64,000 nucleotides of DNA from Pigmentiphaga aceris (GCF_008119665.1 NZ_CP043046.1:2604001-2668000), one strand, 5' to 3'; counted from the stretch's first letter, positions 42,703-52,939 are shown. A program made the numbers and translations. Notes: generated from the letters alone by a model not told the origin.

Positions 42703-43443
42703 TCAACGGGCGCTGTCGATGATCATGCCGCCATCCGGGGTCAGGCTGTAGCCGGTCAGGAACTGCGCGTCCTTGCTGGCCAGGAACAGCACGACCGGGG
42801 CGATGTCTTGTTCGGGCGAGCCGTAACGGCCAAGCGCGTTGCTTGGTGGTGGCACGTCGGCATTGCCCCAGGTTTGCGCAACCGGCAGCACATTGTTCAC
42901 CGTGATGTTGTCCGGTCCCCATTCGCGTGCGGCTGTGCGCGTGAGCGCCCGTACCGCTTCCTTGGCCATGTTGTAAGGCGCATAAGGGGGCAGACCTGAG
43001 ATACCCGCCAAGGACGCAAAGTTGATGACGCGGCCCGCGCCACTGGCTTTCAAATGGGGGTGGCATGCCTGCATCATCAGCAGGTAAGAGATCGGCCCCA
43101 TATCAAAATTGCGCTGCAACGTGTCAACCGACAAATCCAGTACGGAAGAAAACACCACCGATGCATCAAACGCGTTATTGACGAGGATATCGACGCCGCC
43201 GAAGGTGTCGACGACCTTTGCCACTGCGGCCTGAATCTGGCTGGCGTCGCTCGTGTCGCACACGACACCAAGTGCGACGCCGCCTGCGGCTTCAATATCC
43301 GCGACGACACGGTCGACATTTGCCGGCGTGTACGACAGCACCGCTACCTTTGCACCTTCAGCGGCAAACAACTCCGCCGTGGCGCGGCCGATGCCACGGC
43401 CGGCTCCGGTGACGATCGCGATTTTTCCTTCGAGACGAGACAT
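42703..43443 (-). CDS. SDR-family oxidoreductase
   Basis: This 246-residue short-chain dehydrogenase/reductase has cofactor loop IVTGAGRGIGRATAE, the NNAFD loop (variant of NNAG), catalytic Ser in INFASLAGISG and the Tyr-x-x-x-Lys in PYAPYNMAKEAVRAL, and the C-terminal LTGYSLTPDGGMIID. The start at 43443 is chosen since the family begins close to the LEGKIAIVTG strand. It lies 10 bases after the DoxX-like gene stop, in one operon divergent from the HxlR regulator. The substrate is unknown. Confidence 0.9.
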   Translation of the reverse strand: MSRLEGKIAIVTGAGRGIGRATAELFAAEGAKVAVLSYTPANVDRVVADIEAAGGVALGVVCDTSDASQIQAAVAKVVDTFGGVDILVNNAFDASVVFSSVLDLSVDTLQRNFDMGPISYLLMMQACHPHLKASGAGRVINFASLAGISGLPPYAPYNMAKEAVRALTRTAAREWGPDNITVNNVLPVAQTWGNADVPPPSNALGRYGSPEQDIAPVVLFLASKDAQFLTGYSLTPDGGMIIDSAR

Positions 43444-43453
43444 GATGCGTTCC

Positions 43454-43861
43454 TTACTTGAATGTGGATAGAACCGCAGGGGCGGTGGGTGCATAGGCTG
43501 CCGGTACGTCGCGGGCGGCGTTCTGGGTCAGAAACGATGCGCTCAGCAATAGCAAACCGATGAATGCAGGCAGTGCCCCCTTGGGTTTGCGCGCACCGAC
43601 ATGCGCGAGTGCCGCCAATACCAAGTGATAAAACATGCCGGCATAAGCGAGCTCACTGAGCGCCACGTTGAATCGCGACAGCACCGCCACCGGGGCCGCA
43701 ATTTTCACGATGATCAGAAACGGCACCAGGTAGGCGGGATACCCCAGCTTGGCTATTTCCAATCGCACCCAATCGCTTTTGCTCAGATATAAAAAAGCAG
43801 AGATGAAGAACGGCAGGCATAAAAATGCAGTGCTGATCCAGTATGTGTAAATAGCAGTCAT
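43454..43861 (-). CDS. DoxX-like membrane protein
   Basis: This 135-residue protein has four membrane helices (YWISTAFLCLPFFISAFLYL, VPFLIIVKIAAPVAVLS, ELAYAGMFYHLVLAALAHV, ALPAFIGLLLLSASFL). The order, with LGYPAYLVPFLIIVKIAAPVA and ELAYAGMFYHL, matches the DoxX/DoxD-like group, whose members are linked to quinone or thiol redox. It precedes the SDR gene in an operon, and both are divergent from an HxlR-type regulator, a frequent trio in proteobacteria. Confidence 0.85.
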   Translation of the reverse strand: MTAIYTYWISTAFLCLPFFISAFLYLSKSDWVRLEIAKLGYPAYLVPFLIIVKIAAPVAVLSRFNVALSELAYAGMFYHLVLAALAHVGARKPKGALPAFIGLLLLSASFLTQNAARDVPAAYAPTAPAVLSTFK

Positions 43862-43952
43862 TGGTTATTTCTGGGTGATTTTTATATCGACGGTGCCCAG
43901 AATGTCGCCTAAGATTAAAGTGCGCAAGTAGGATGAATTAATAGGGCTTGGT

Positions 43953-44378
43953 ATGGAAAAGCAGACTAATGGAAGTCAGGTTGATCAGGTTCCCCCAAAT
44001 ACGGCAGGGCCAGCGAAAAGGGATGACGTAAACATGCATGAGGAAATGCGCCGGGCGTTTTCCTTGCTGTCGGGTAAATGGAAGCTGGAAATAATGTGGC
44101 TACTGAATCAACGCATGTATCGCTTCGGTGAGCTACGCAAAGCCATCCCTGGCGTTACTCAGCACATGCTGACCGCCCAGTTGCGTGAGCTGGAAGCCGA
44201 TGGATTGGTATCGCGCACCGTGTTCGCAGAAGTGCCGCCGCGTGTGGAATATGAGATTACCGCCAAGGCGCGCGGGCTTGGCCCTACCATGGAGGCGCTG
44301 ACAGTGTGGTGGAATGAATATGGAAAAACGGTGCCGGTGAAGCCAGGCGCGCGCGGTAGAAAGGCTAAGGGGATTTAG
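43953..44378 (+). CDS. HxlR-family regulator
   Basis: This 141-residue winged-helix regulator has the HxlR core RRAFSLLSGKWKLEIMWLLNQRMYRFGELRKAIPGVTQHMLTAQLRELEADGLVSRTVFAEVPPRVEYEITAKARGL. No cysteine is present, so it does not sense oxidants by thiol chemistry as HypR/QorR-type relatives do. It is divergent from the DoxX-SDR operon with a 91-bp shared region and probably controls it. The stop overlaps the convergent gene by 4 bases. Confidence 0.93.
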   Translation: MEKQTNGSQVDQVPPNTAGPAKRDDVNMHEEMRRAFSLLSGKWKLEIMWLLNQRMYRFGELRKAIPGVTQHMLTAQLRELEADGLVSRTVFAEVPPRVEYEITAKARGLGPTMEALTVWWNEYGKTVPVKPGARGRKAKGI

Positions 44379-45784
44379 CCTTTATTTGCGGTGGGTATGG
44401 CTGCGGATAAATCGGAAATATGCACCATCAATGCCCGCACGCCATAAAGCATGGGATATTGCTCCAGCACCGGACGCCATCGTGCAGATTCCAACAGCGC
44501 TTGCCATACTGGTTCAAGCTCGTTTGGCTCGGCAGTCTGGTTTTTCACAAGTTTGTCGGCGAATGCCAAACTGGCCTCGCTGGACAGCAATTGCATTCGG
44601 CTGGCAGCGTTAAGCAGTCGTGGTGCCGCTTCAGCAGGACCGTCACAGCAATACAGCACGTCGTTGGCCAAGTCCGATTCGTCGGTGCTCAGTGCGGCCA
44701 ATGATGCCCCAGTGATGCGTACGTCGCCCTGCTGGGTGGCAAACGTGTAAACCGTGTCGCGTGCTGCACTTGCCAGCAGTTGCAGGCCGCGCAGCAGGCG
44801 CGGGAAGTCGGTGGTGGCAGCGTCGACCGAGGCTTTCACTTCCACCAGCAGGCACACGTCCCAAGTGTGTTCATCATTGCCTGCGGTCTGACTCAGCAAG
44901 ACGGCATCCCACTCGCTTTTGGCGCGCTCGGTGTTGCCTGGGATAGAGGCCGGTACCCGCAGCGAGGTGACGACGCGGTAGGTGGTACCCGTGTCAGTGG
45001 CGGCGTCAGTGTTGGCGTGATCCGTCTCGTTCAGTCGCTGCGCCAGCGTATTCAACACCTGCGCTGCTTTGGCCTCTGCGGACGCCCCCCGCTGTTGGGC
45101 GATGCTGGCCTGAGCAATGGCCGCTTCACTTCCTGATCTTGGAAAGTGCCGATCCAGCAAGCCTTGGTAGCGTTGCACGGCAGGGTCGTTCAACAGGCCC
45201 GCAAGTCGTTCCAAGCGCCGTAGTTCGGGGCTGGCAACCAATCGGGTCAAGGATTGCACCAGGGGTGTGTCTGGCTGCGCTTCGTCTTCGATCAGTTGGT
45301 GTGCCGCACTGGCCAGCGTTGACCAGGATGTCGATTCGAGCGCGGTGTGCAATTCGGTCAATGCGTTGCGCTGGGCACTGGGCGGCTGCCGCTGCAGTTT
45401 GGCCGGATGCGCAACAGAATTGACGATGGCGTAGATGGCGCGGCGGTCTTGGTCGTTCTGGGCGGACAGTGATGCGTAATCCTGTACGTGTGCGGTTTGG
45501 TAGCGAAGCAGCATCGCCTGAAATGAAGCGTCTCCGCTGACGGGGTGGGCGGCTTCGCGTATCAGGTTGGCGAAGGCGGAGAGAAACTGCTGTTTCAGGC
45601 GTGGGTCTGGGGCGGTGCCGCGGGTGATGGCGATCCGGGTTTGTTCGATGGTGATCGCGAGCGTGGTTGCCGGGTCTTGGGATGCGGTCGTATCGGGGAA
45701 TGATAGCGTTGCGGGCAGTTGATACCGACGTGCAACCTTGCGCAGTGTGTCGGCAAGCAGGCGGGGATGCGGTTGCGGGCACAT
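44375..45784 (-). CDS. Unknown protein with candidate PD-(D/E)XK nuclease-like core
   Basis: This 469-residue soluble protein is not assigned to a named family. The first 230 residues are helical. From 231 on the pattern suits a PD-(D/E)XK fold: a helix with Glu237 (RGASAEAKAAQVLNTL), a strand pair with Asp293 (SEWDAVLLSQ), then Glu315 and Lys317 in WDVCLLVEVKAS, followed by a helix RLLRGLQLLASAA. The Glu-Asp-Glu-x-Lys order and spacing are typical, but no structure comparison was possible. It stands alone, between hxlR and the repeat region. A role in nucleic-acid processing is a hypothesis. Confidence 0.6.
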   Translation of the reverse strand: MCPQPHPRLLADTLRKVARRYQLPATLSFPDTTASQDPATTLAITIEQTRIAITRGTAPDPRLKQQFLSAFANLIREAAHPVSGDASFQAMLLRYQTAHVQDYASLSAQNDQDRRAIYAIVNSVAHPAKLQRQPPSAQRNALTELHTALESTSWSTLASAAHQLIEDEAQPDTPLVQSLTRLVASPELRRLERLAGLLNDPAVQRYQGLLDRHFPRSGSEAAIAQASIAQQRGASAEAKAAQVLNTLAQRLNETDHANTDAATDTGTTYRVVTSLRVPASIPGNTERAKSEWDAVLLSQTAGNDEHTWDVCLLVEVKASVDAATTDFPRLLRGLQLLASAARDTVYTFATQQGDVRITGASLAALSTDESDLANDVLYCCDGPAEAAPRLLNAASRMQLLSSEASLAFADKLVKNQTAEPNELEPVWQALLESARWRPVLEQYPMLYGVRALMVHISDLSAAIPTANKG

Positions 45785-45948
45785 TGGCGGTATTCCGTTT
45801 CCTGGGATGCTTGAGCTGGTGCGCAGTTGTCGAACGTTCTTGTTGTGTTCAAGCTTAACTGTACCGGCTTGTGGGTCGCGATTTATCGGGAAGCTGTTTT
45901 GTTGGTAGTTTGGTGCGCTTTTGGGGGCTGTGTCGCTGTGTAGCCAGT

Positions 45949-46317
45949 CGCGGGTGCCGGGGGCGTGGCGTCTGCCCCGCTGGACCTACGCGTCGGGGCT
46001 CCCGCCCTCCACGTCGTCCAGAAGGGCAGCCGCCACGCCCCCGGCACCCGCGCCTTCAGAACGGCTTGGTTAAAAGCGCATCCCGCTTTTGGGCGACTCG
46101 ATTTTTCTGGCTGCTCGGGTGCTGTACGCGGCTCCCCCGTATTGGCGTTTGTGGCTCTTAAGTTCCGAACCAGCTGGACTTGGGGACTTGGCTGGCCAGG
46201 TCGTCACGAAGCGATTCAGCGGCTTACGTTTCGGCCGACTTTTAAGTGACCTTTTAGCGCAGCGACACTCAAGGAAATTGCGCTCCTGCTTGGTGGTGGG
46301 GTGACACCGAAGCGGGT
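45949..46317 (+). repeat. Hairpin-headed repeat, left copy (interrupted by IS)
   Basis: The copy begins with a perfect 22-bp inverted repeat (45949-45970 with 46031-46052), extendable by six more pairs after one mismatch, enclosing a loop with the segment CCGCCCTCCACGTCGTCCAG. It continues through CCTTCAGAACGGCTTGGTTA, a TTTTTCTGGCTGCT segment, TGGCTGGCCAGGTCG and GGGTGACACCGAAGCGGGT, where the IS is inserted; the last bases of the repeat (GGCCGCACG) resume at 47572. A homologous inverted copy lies at 47826-48203. No protein-coding gene is supported between 45785 and 46317. Confidence 0.85.
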
Positions 46318-46351
46318 TGTAGTGGTCCAATAAAAGTGGACACCTCGATAG

Positions 46352-47529
<1,178 letters not shown>

Positions 47530-47571
47530 ACACCCTATCTCCGTGTCCATTAAAACTTGACCACTACAGGT

Positions 47572-47825
47572 GGCCGCACGTAAACGGCTCGCGGGAGAAA
47601 GGCTGAGGGGGCGGCGGTTTCACGTTGCTACTCAGTGCTCGGTGCGTCAGTTGCGTGGTAGACCACTTAGTGTTCGGAATACGCCTATTCGTTGCCAGAG
47701 CGCGCTGCGCAGTTACCGTCCAGCATTCAGAAAATCGGCTCGGCGCTCACTCCTTGACGTGGAACGCTCGTCCCGAACGGGTCTGGCCAGCGGCCGTCTG
47801 CACCCCAGTCATTCTCCGCATGCTA
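47572..47825. other. Non-coding spacer between repeat copies
   Basis: About 250 bp lie between the IS-distal end of the left repeat and the right repeat. The first bases still belong to the interrupted left copy. No open frame with recognisable protein similarity, hairpin terminator or promoter was identified here. Confidence 0.5.
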
Positions 47826-48203
47826 TTACCGTGCGGCCACCCGCTTCGGTGTCACCCCACCCTTGAGAAAATAGGAGACACATCGAGCTGCCGCAACGTA
47901 AAAGGCCTCTGAAGGACGGCCCTAGCCGTGAGCCGTTAAATCGCTTCGTGGCGACCTGGCCAGCCAATCCCCAACGCCAGCCGCGTGGCAATTAAGAATG
48001 GCAGCCCACGAATGCCGAGAACCGATTCCAGCACCAAGCAGCCAGAAAATCTCACGCTGTCCAAAGGCGGGATCAGCTTCTAACCAAGCAGTTTTGAAGG
48101 CGCGGGTGGTGGGGCCGTGGTGGCTGCCCTTCTGGACGAGGTGGAGGGCGGAGACCCGACGCCTAAGTCAAGCGGGGCAGCCACCACGGCCCCACCACCC
48201 GCG
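47826..48203 (-). repeat. Hairpin-headed repeat, right (inverted) copy
   Basis: Read on the minus strand, this is homologous to 45949-46317 along its whole length: a stem-loop head followed by CCTTCAAAACTGCTTGGTTA, ATTTTCTGGCTGCT, TTGGCTGGCCAGGTCGCC, CACGAAGCGATTTAACGG and GGGTGACACCGAAGCGGGT. The head is a perfect 29-bp inverted repeat (48101-48129 with 48175-48203). Four stem base pairs differ from the left copy, yet each change is matched on the opposite arm, so pairing is kept. Uninterrupted, it shows the likely end of the unit (GGCCGCACGGTAA). Confidence 0.85.
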
Positions 48204-48244
48204 ACTGGCAGAAGAACAAAAAAACCTAACTACAAATAAGAAAA

Positions 48245-48272
48245 GGGCTACGACAACACTCCGTCGTAGCCC
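48245..48272 (-). terminator. Intrinsic terminator of the FAD oxidase gene
   Basis: On the minus strand, 40 bases after the oxidase stop, a perfect 10-bp stem (GGGCTACGAC with GTCGTAGCCC, 8-nt loop) is followed by TTTTCTTATTT, a canonical Rho-independent terminator. Confidence 0.88.
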
Positions 48273-48311
48273 CAGACCTACTGGCGCTGATTCAACCCAG
48301 CACCCCAGTCA

Positions 48312-49931
48312 TCACCGGTAATAGATCTTTGAATCGATCTTCTGATCCACCGCCGTCTGCAACCACGCCGGCAGCGTAGGCAGCGGGCCGGTCGGGTGGT
48401 TCACGTCCTGCGCAAACCTGAACGCATTCGTCGGATCGTACTTCTGCTTCACCGCATACAAACCAGCCTGCGCATCACCCCAGTAAGCCTGACCGTAATT
48501 CGTCTGACCAACTTGCGGGTAATTCTGGTAGATCTCGCCATTCCACATGGGTGCCATGTAGTTGATCCAGTCTGCCAGGAATTTCTCCGAAGCAGCCTTA
48601 TCCTGCTCCTTCGTCTTGCCGTCGTACCAGAATACATCCAGCACAGCATTGAACGCCGCAGTGCGGTGAACGAAAGCGTTGCTGCCCTCGGCCGGGTAGG
48701 CCGGGAAAGCATTGATCGCGCCGCCGTAGAACTCCATGTAGAAGTAAGACGTCCAATTCGGCGAGGTGACGAACAGCCGCAGCAGACCGTTCCACTCATC
48801 GCTGGTCAGCTCACGCGTCACATAACGGCAAGCCTTGTCCTCATACGGCATGATGTTGTTCGGCAGGCAAGGCAGACCATACGGAACATCCAGCAGCGCG
48901 CCGTTCAGGTTGACGAAGCTGTCCACCTTGGTCCACTGGGTAACCGCGCCAGGCAGATTGCACAGCGGCTGAATCGCGGCCTGGCCGGCAGCTTGGGTGC
49001 CGACGTAGACGCCACGCACCATCAGATACGGGTACTGCGGGCCGGTGACCGGCAGGCCAGCTTCGATGCCGGGCTGATAGCACAGCGACACCTGGATGTT
49101 CAGTTCCTTGGGCAGCTTGTCCAGCATGTACTGTGACTGCAGCAGCATCAGCGCATCGGTGCCGTTCTGGAAATCGGTGTCGGTCTGCAGCGGCCAGATC
49201 AGGGCCCAGCCGAACACATCGCCAAGCGGACGCAGTTGCAGGCGCGCCGTCAGCAAAATGCCGAAGTTGCCGCCGGTGCCCCCACGCATGGCCCAGTACA
49301 GGTCGCTGTTGACCGTGGGGCTTGCGGTAACGATGGTGCCATCGGCCAGCATGACGCGCATGTCGATCACGTTGTCGCAGTTCATGCCGTAGGTGACGGA
49401 CGTAAAGCCGTAGCCGCCGCCTTGCATGTAACCGGCCAGGCACACGTCGGGGCATTCGCCGCCCGGGACGTGCAGCTTGTAGGTGTCGAGCAGCGGGTCA
49501 AGCTTGCGGAAGGGGCATGCTGCGCCCACGGTGGCGATCTGGGCCACGGGGTCGACGGTCGCGTCGTTGAGCGCGCTCACGTCGATCAGGGCACCGAAAC
49601 CGGCCGAGAAGCCAGCTGTGCAGTGGCCGCTGGAGCGAACGGTGAAGGGGATGTTGAGCTTGTTCTTGGCCAGTTGCAGCGCGATTGCGACGTCGGCTTC
49701 GACGGCGCAATAGATGATCATGTACGGAAGCGGATTGAATACCGGATTGAACAGCTTGCGATCTTGGTTGTAGAGCGGGTCAGTCGGGAAGACAATGTGA
49801 CCTTGCAGCTTCGTTTGCGCTGCTTTGATCTCTTCCAGCGACACTTTTTCAAAGACGGGGTGATTCAGCTTTTCCCACTCGTTGAACAGGGCGAGGTCGC
49901 GATGGTACTTCTTGGTGTATTTGATCGTCAT
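48312..49931 (-). CDS. BBE-type FAD-linked oxidase (bicovalent flavin type)
   Basis: This 539-residue flavoprotein has a PCMH-type FAD domain and a C-terminal berberine-bridge (BBE) element. His103 in FTVRSSGHCTAGFS and Cys160 in VPGGECPDVCLAGYMQGGGYG are at the positions of the 8-alpha-histidyl and 6-S-cysteinyl links, so bicovalent FAD is likely. The end DPTNAFRFAQDV fits the BBE motif (DPxNxFxxxQ). Such enzymes oxidise sugars or other alcohols with oxygen. No signal peptide is seen. Its substrate is unknown. It is a single gene with its own terminator. Confidence 0.88.
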   Translation of the reverse strand: MTIKYTKKYHRDLALFNEWEKLNHPVFEKVSLEEIKAAQTKLQGHIVFPTDPLYNQDRKLFNPVFNPLPYMIIYCAVEADVAIALQLAKNKLNIPFTVRSSGHCTAGFSAGFGALIDVSALNDATVDPVAQIATVGAACPFRKLDPLLDTYKLHVPGGECPDVCLAGYMQGGGYGFTSVTYGMNCDNVIDMRVMLADGTIVTASPTVNSDLYWAMRGGTGGNFGILLTARLQLRPLGDVFGWALIWPLQTDTDFQNGTDALMLLQSQYMLDKLPKELNIQVSLCYQPGIEAGLPVTGPQYPYLMVRGVYVGTQAAGQAAIQPLCNLPGAVTQWTKVDSFVNLNGALLDVPYGLPCLPNNIMPYEDKACRYVTRELTSDEWNGLLRLFVTSPNWTSYFYMEFYGGAINAFPAYPAEGSNAFVHRTAAFNAVLDVFWYDGKTKEQDKAASEKFLADWINYMAPMWNGEIYQNYPQVGQTNYGQAYWGDAQAGLYAVKQKYDPTNAFRFAQDVNHPTGPLPTLPAWLQTAVDQKIDSKIYYR

Positions 49932-50117
49932 GAGCAGTACGTAAAAGCATGAATGAAGTGACCCATCCGCATGGCTGAATAAATATCACCATGTGCCGCG
50001 GACGCATTTAGAAACATATGTGAACCGTTCGTCGGATGCAAGTGTCAGCTTTGCGCGTGTCAACTCGGCGACATTGCGAATAATCATGCGAAAAGGGGAC
50101 ATATTTCTTTAGTACGA

Positions 50118-50133
50118 TACGTATGTATACGTA
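50118..50133. promoter_or_regulatory. TACGTAT-GT-ATACGTA palindrome
   Basis: A perfect 7-bp inverted repeat with 2-bp spacer lies in the AT-rich centre of the 390-bp gap between the divergent FAD oxidase and diguanylate cyclase genes, preceded by ATATTTCTTTAG. It may be an operator or promoter element. The rest of the gap shows no gene. Confidence 0.45.
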
Positions 50134-50323
50134 GAGGAGCTCAGCCGTTCGGAATCCGGAGTTCGATTTCACGCTCGAACCCATCATTTGCCGGTTTGCC
50201 GGTGCGGGGGACGGTCTGCCAAGCGCTTGGCATGTCGGCCCCGAGTGTGTGAATGAGAGTAGATTTGCTTGGTTTCCTCAGACAACTGCTGCGCAGCGCC
50301 GAGTGGCCGGAAGGTGCCGTGTG

Positions 50324-51940
50324 ATGCGTAGTCTTATTCTTGGTGCCCCGCTCGATACAGCTGACGGGTTGCTTGCTGCCGCTCACCGGGCATTGGAGAA
50401 CGGACAGGTGCAACAAGCGCACGACCTCGCAGTAACTGCTCTATCCATGGCGCGCGATGTCAATCCGCGCCTCGAAGCGCGCGCCTTGGCGTCGCTTGCG
50501 CATTGCGATCGCATCAGTTCGCGCCTGCGACTTGCCACCGAAGCCAGTCGCCGTGCCGCTCATTTGTTCGAGCAATTGGGTGACGCGCAGGGCGAGGCCA
50601 ATGCGCTGATCACACTTGCTCACGTGTGTATCTTGCTGGGCCGTAATGACGAGGCCGTGGAAGCTGCTTTGCTCAGCGTCCGGCTGTGCGAGACCAAGGC
50701 TCCGCAACCGCAACTGGTGTTGGCCTACAACTGCCTGGGCATTGCCTATTCCTGGGCAGGTGACCACGATCGCGCCGATGCGTCGCTGGCGGCGGCAATC
50801 AAGGTTGCGCAGCATTGCGTGCCGGTGGCGAGTGCCTATCAGCCCTTGTTGAATCAGGTCTGGGTCGAGGCCTCGCGCCTGATCGATGAGCGTTTCCAGA
50901 CCGGCACCATGAGCAGTCTGTCGCGACTGGAAGCCTTGGCCGCAGAGTGCAAGGCGCTTGAAGCGGCGGGGCTGTCCTCGTCGCTGTTGCCCGGCCTGCA
51001 GTCCATGGGCGAAGTGATCTCGAATGCGTCGTGGGCGCTGCTGGAAGCATGGCAGGGCGATATCGCCGCAGCTGACAAATCGGTTGCGTTGGCAGTTCAG
51101 TCGCTGGCCAAGAATGTGACGTGGCTCGACGCCTTTGTTCGATGGGCCGCGGCCGAAATCGCGTGGGCCAGACAGGATTGGGAAAAGACCCAGATCGAGC
51201 TTGAGTCGATGCGGGTGTTGGCCTTGAGCGTAGAGCACGAACAACTGGCCTGCCGTGCGCACCTGTTGCTGGCTCAGGCCTTCGAGATCCAGGGGCGGCA
51301 CGAAGATGCGCTGCGCGAAAACCGCGCACTGCGTCGGCGCGAGCAGCGGGTGGTTGCTGACGGCCTGGTCAGCCGGGAGGCCCTGGTGTCCTGGCGTCTG
51401 GATGCGCGTCAAAGTCAGCGCCATTTGCAGCAGGCCTTGATCACTTCCAAGCAGTTCGAGCGCTGGTCGCTGGAAGATGCCCTGACCGGGATCGCGAACC
51501 GCCGTAGCTTCGAGCGTGCACTGGAACAGCGCCTTCAGGTGCAGACGTCCACCGGCCGGCCCTTGACGGTGGCACTGGTCGATGTGGATCGTTTCAAGTC
51601 GGTGAACGACCGCTTCACGCATCAGATCGGCGACCGGGTGCTCAAGACTGTTGCCGCCCTGATGGCGTCCAGCGTGCGCGAGCAAGACTTGTCGGCGCGT
51701 TGGGCGGGCGACGAGTTTGTGATCCTGTTTGACAACACCACCACCTCGGTCGCGATCCAGGTGTGTGAACACGTGCAGTTGGCCGTTGCCGGATTCGACT
51801 GGGAGGCCATCGCACCGGGCCTGCAAGTGTCGGTCAGCATCGGGCTGAGCGAGGCCCAGCCGGGGGACGCCGCCGAAGCGGTGATTCACCGCAGCGACAA
51901 GTCCATGTACCTGGCCAAGCTACGGCCTTGCTCGGCGTAA
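50324..51940 (+). CDS. TPR-containing diguanylate cyclase (AGDEF)
   Basis: The N-terminal 370 residues of this roughly 538-residue protein are helical TPR-like repeats (for example HRALENGQVQQAHDLAVTALSMA, ANALITLAHVCILLGRNDEAVEAALLS, LGIAYSWAGDHDRADASLAAAI), followed by a linker helix and a GGDEF domain: DALTGIANRRSFERAL, VALVDVDRFKSVNDRFTHQIGDRVLKTVA and RWAGDEFVILF. The signature is AGDEF, a variant still seen in active cyclases. An RxxD inhibitory site (REQD) lies five residues before it. No membrane segment. GGAAGG precedes ATG 50324; an upstream ATG at 50249 is possible. It probably makes cyclic di-GMP in response to a protein-bound cue. Confidence 0.88.
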   Translation: MRSLILGAPLDTADGLLAAAHRALENGQVQQAHDLAVTALSMARDVNPRLEARALASLAHCDRISSRLRLATEASRRAAHLFEQLGDAQGEANALITLAHVCILLGRNDEAVEAALLSVRLCETKAPQPQLVLAYNCLGIAYSWAGDHDRADASLAAAIKVAQHCVPVASAYQPLLNQVWVEASRLIDERFQTGTMSSLSRLEALAAECKALEAAGLSSSLLPGLQSMGEVISNASWALLEAWQGDIAAADKSVALAVQSLAKNVTWLDAFVRWAAAEIAWARQDWEKTQIELESMRVLALSVEHEQLACRAHLLLAQAFEIQGRHEDALRENRALRRREQRVVADGLVSREALVSWRLDARQSQRHLQQALITSKQFERWSLEDALTGIANRRSFERALEQRLQVQTSTGRPLTVALVDVDRFKSVNDRFTHQIGDRVLKTVAALMASSVREQDLSARWAGDEFVILFDNTTTSVAIQVCEHVQLAVAGFDWEAIAPGLQVSVSIGLSEAQPGDAAEAVIHRSDKSMYLAKLRPCSA

Positions 51941-51946
51941 GCGTGG

Positions 51947-52046
51947 GCCTGATGCATTCAGGCTCACGGGTGAATCAGGCCTGCATGTAATTCACATCCG
52001 TGCCTGATTCAGCCCTGAACTTGCTTCGACCCTGAATCTGCTTCAA
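51947..52046. terminator. Interleaved palindromes and short repeats between convergent genes
   Basis: A small hairpin GCCTGA-TGCAT-TCAGGC (51947-51963), a perfect 10-bp hairpin (TGAATCAGGC at 51971-51980 with 52002-52011) and two 17-bp tandem units (CCCTGAACTTGCTTCGA at 52013-52029, CCCTGAATCTGCTTCAA at 52030-52046) lie between the convergent cyclase and lysR genes. They probably mark transcript ends; the last repeat overlaps the lysR stop. Confidence 0.55.
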
Positions 52047-52939
52047 CCCCACGCGTAAGTCCGCGCGTGTTCCAGAAACGCCTTCATGGCTGTGCTCGGA
52101 TGGCGGCGGTTGGGGTAGTACAAAAACCAATTCGGCAGGGTGGGGCTCCAGTCTGGCAGCAGTTCCACCAGTTGCGCCTGCGCGAGCGGCTCCTTGGCAT
52201 AGTCTTCGAAGATGTGGGCAATGCCCTGGCCAGCCAGCGCCGCCTGCAGTTCTTGGTGCGCTGAGCCCAGCGTCAAACGTCCTTCGGGCGTGACAGTCAG
52301 CGCCTCGCCATCTTTTTCGAATTGCCAGGTCATCAGCGTGCCACCCGGGAAACGTCGCCGGATGCAGTCGTGTCCAAACAGATCCTGGGGTGTCTTGGGC
52401 GTGCCGCGTGCGCGCAGATACTCGGGCGAAGCGACGATGGCGTAACGCAGGGGCGGCCCGATCGGTGTGGCGATCATGTCTTGCGCCAACTGTCTGCCAA
52501 AGCGCACGCCTGCATCGAAACCCTGATCGACAATATCCACGATGGCCGCGTCGCTGACGATCTCGACATTGACCTCGGGATACGCCCGCATGAAGTCGAA
52601 GGCCAAGGGGCACAGCACGTGGTCTACGGCCGGGCCGGGTGCGTTGATGCGTATGGTGCCGGACGGCGTGGATCGGAGCTGGTCCAGGTCGGTCAACGCC
52701 AGGCGAATGTCGCGCAGAGCCGGTTCCAGCTGTGCCAGCAGCCGTGCACCGGCTTCGGTCGGCGAAACGCTGCGTGTTGTTCGATTCAGCAGCCTGATGC
52801 CAAGCGCCGCCTCCAGTGCATTAAGGCTTTGACTGAGCGCGGAAGACGAAATGCCGCGTTCAAGCGCTGCTGCACGAAAACCGCCGCAGCGCACGATGGA
52901 TGCGAACGTCTCAAGACTGTCCAGGCGTAGTGGGGTCAT
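52043..52939 (-). CDS. LysR-family regulator
   Basis: This 298-residue LysR-type regulator starts MTPLRLDSLETFASIVRCGG, with helix-turn-helix RAAALERGISSSALSQSLNALEAALGIRLLNRTTRSVSPTEAG and the effector domain from GTIRINAPGPAVDHVLCPLAFDFM. The ATG at 52939 matches the usual start; an earlier one at 52954 is possible. It is divergent from the metallo-beta-lactamase pseudogene 153 bp away, so that gene was probably its target. It belongs to the Crg/DmlR-like branch judged from the PAVDH/FMRAYPEV segments. Confidence 0.9.
   Translation of the reverse strand: MTPLRLDSLETFASIVRCGGFRAAALERGISSSALSQSLNALEAALGIRLLNRTTRSVSPTEAGARLLAQLEPALRDIRLALTDLDQLRSTPSGTIRINAPGPAVDHVLCPLAFDFMRAYPEVNVEIVSDAAIVDIVDQGFDAGVRFGRQLAQDMIATPIGPPLRYAIVASPEYLRARGTPKTPQDLFGHDCIRRRFPGGTLMTWQFEKDGEALTVTPEGRLTLGSAHQELQAALAGQGIAHIFEDYAKEPLAQAQLVELLPDWSPTLPNWFLYYPNRRHPSTAMKAFLEHARTYAWG

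Noticed and set aside
47570..47866. Small plus-strand frames between the IS and the right repeat
   Set aside because: They are Arg/Ser-rich with no similarity recognised and run into the inverted repeat; better treated as non-coding.
50249..50323. Upstream ATG start of the diguanylate cyclase
   Set aside because: It adds 25 residues without similarity to TPR or signal sequences, while the ATG at 50324 has a better ribosome site; kept only as an alternative.
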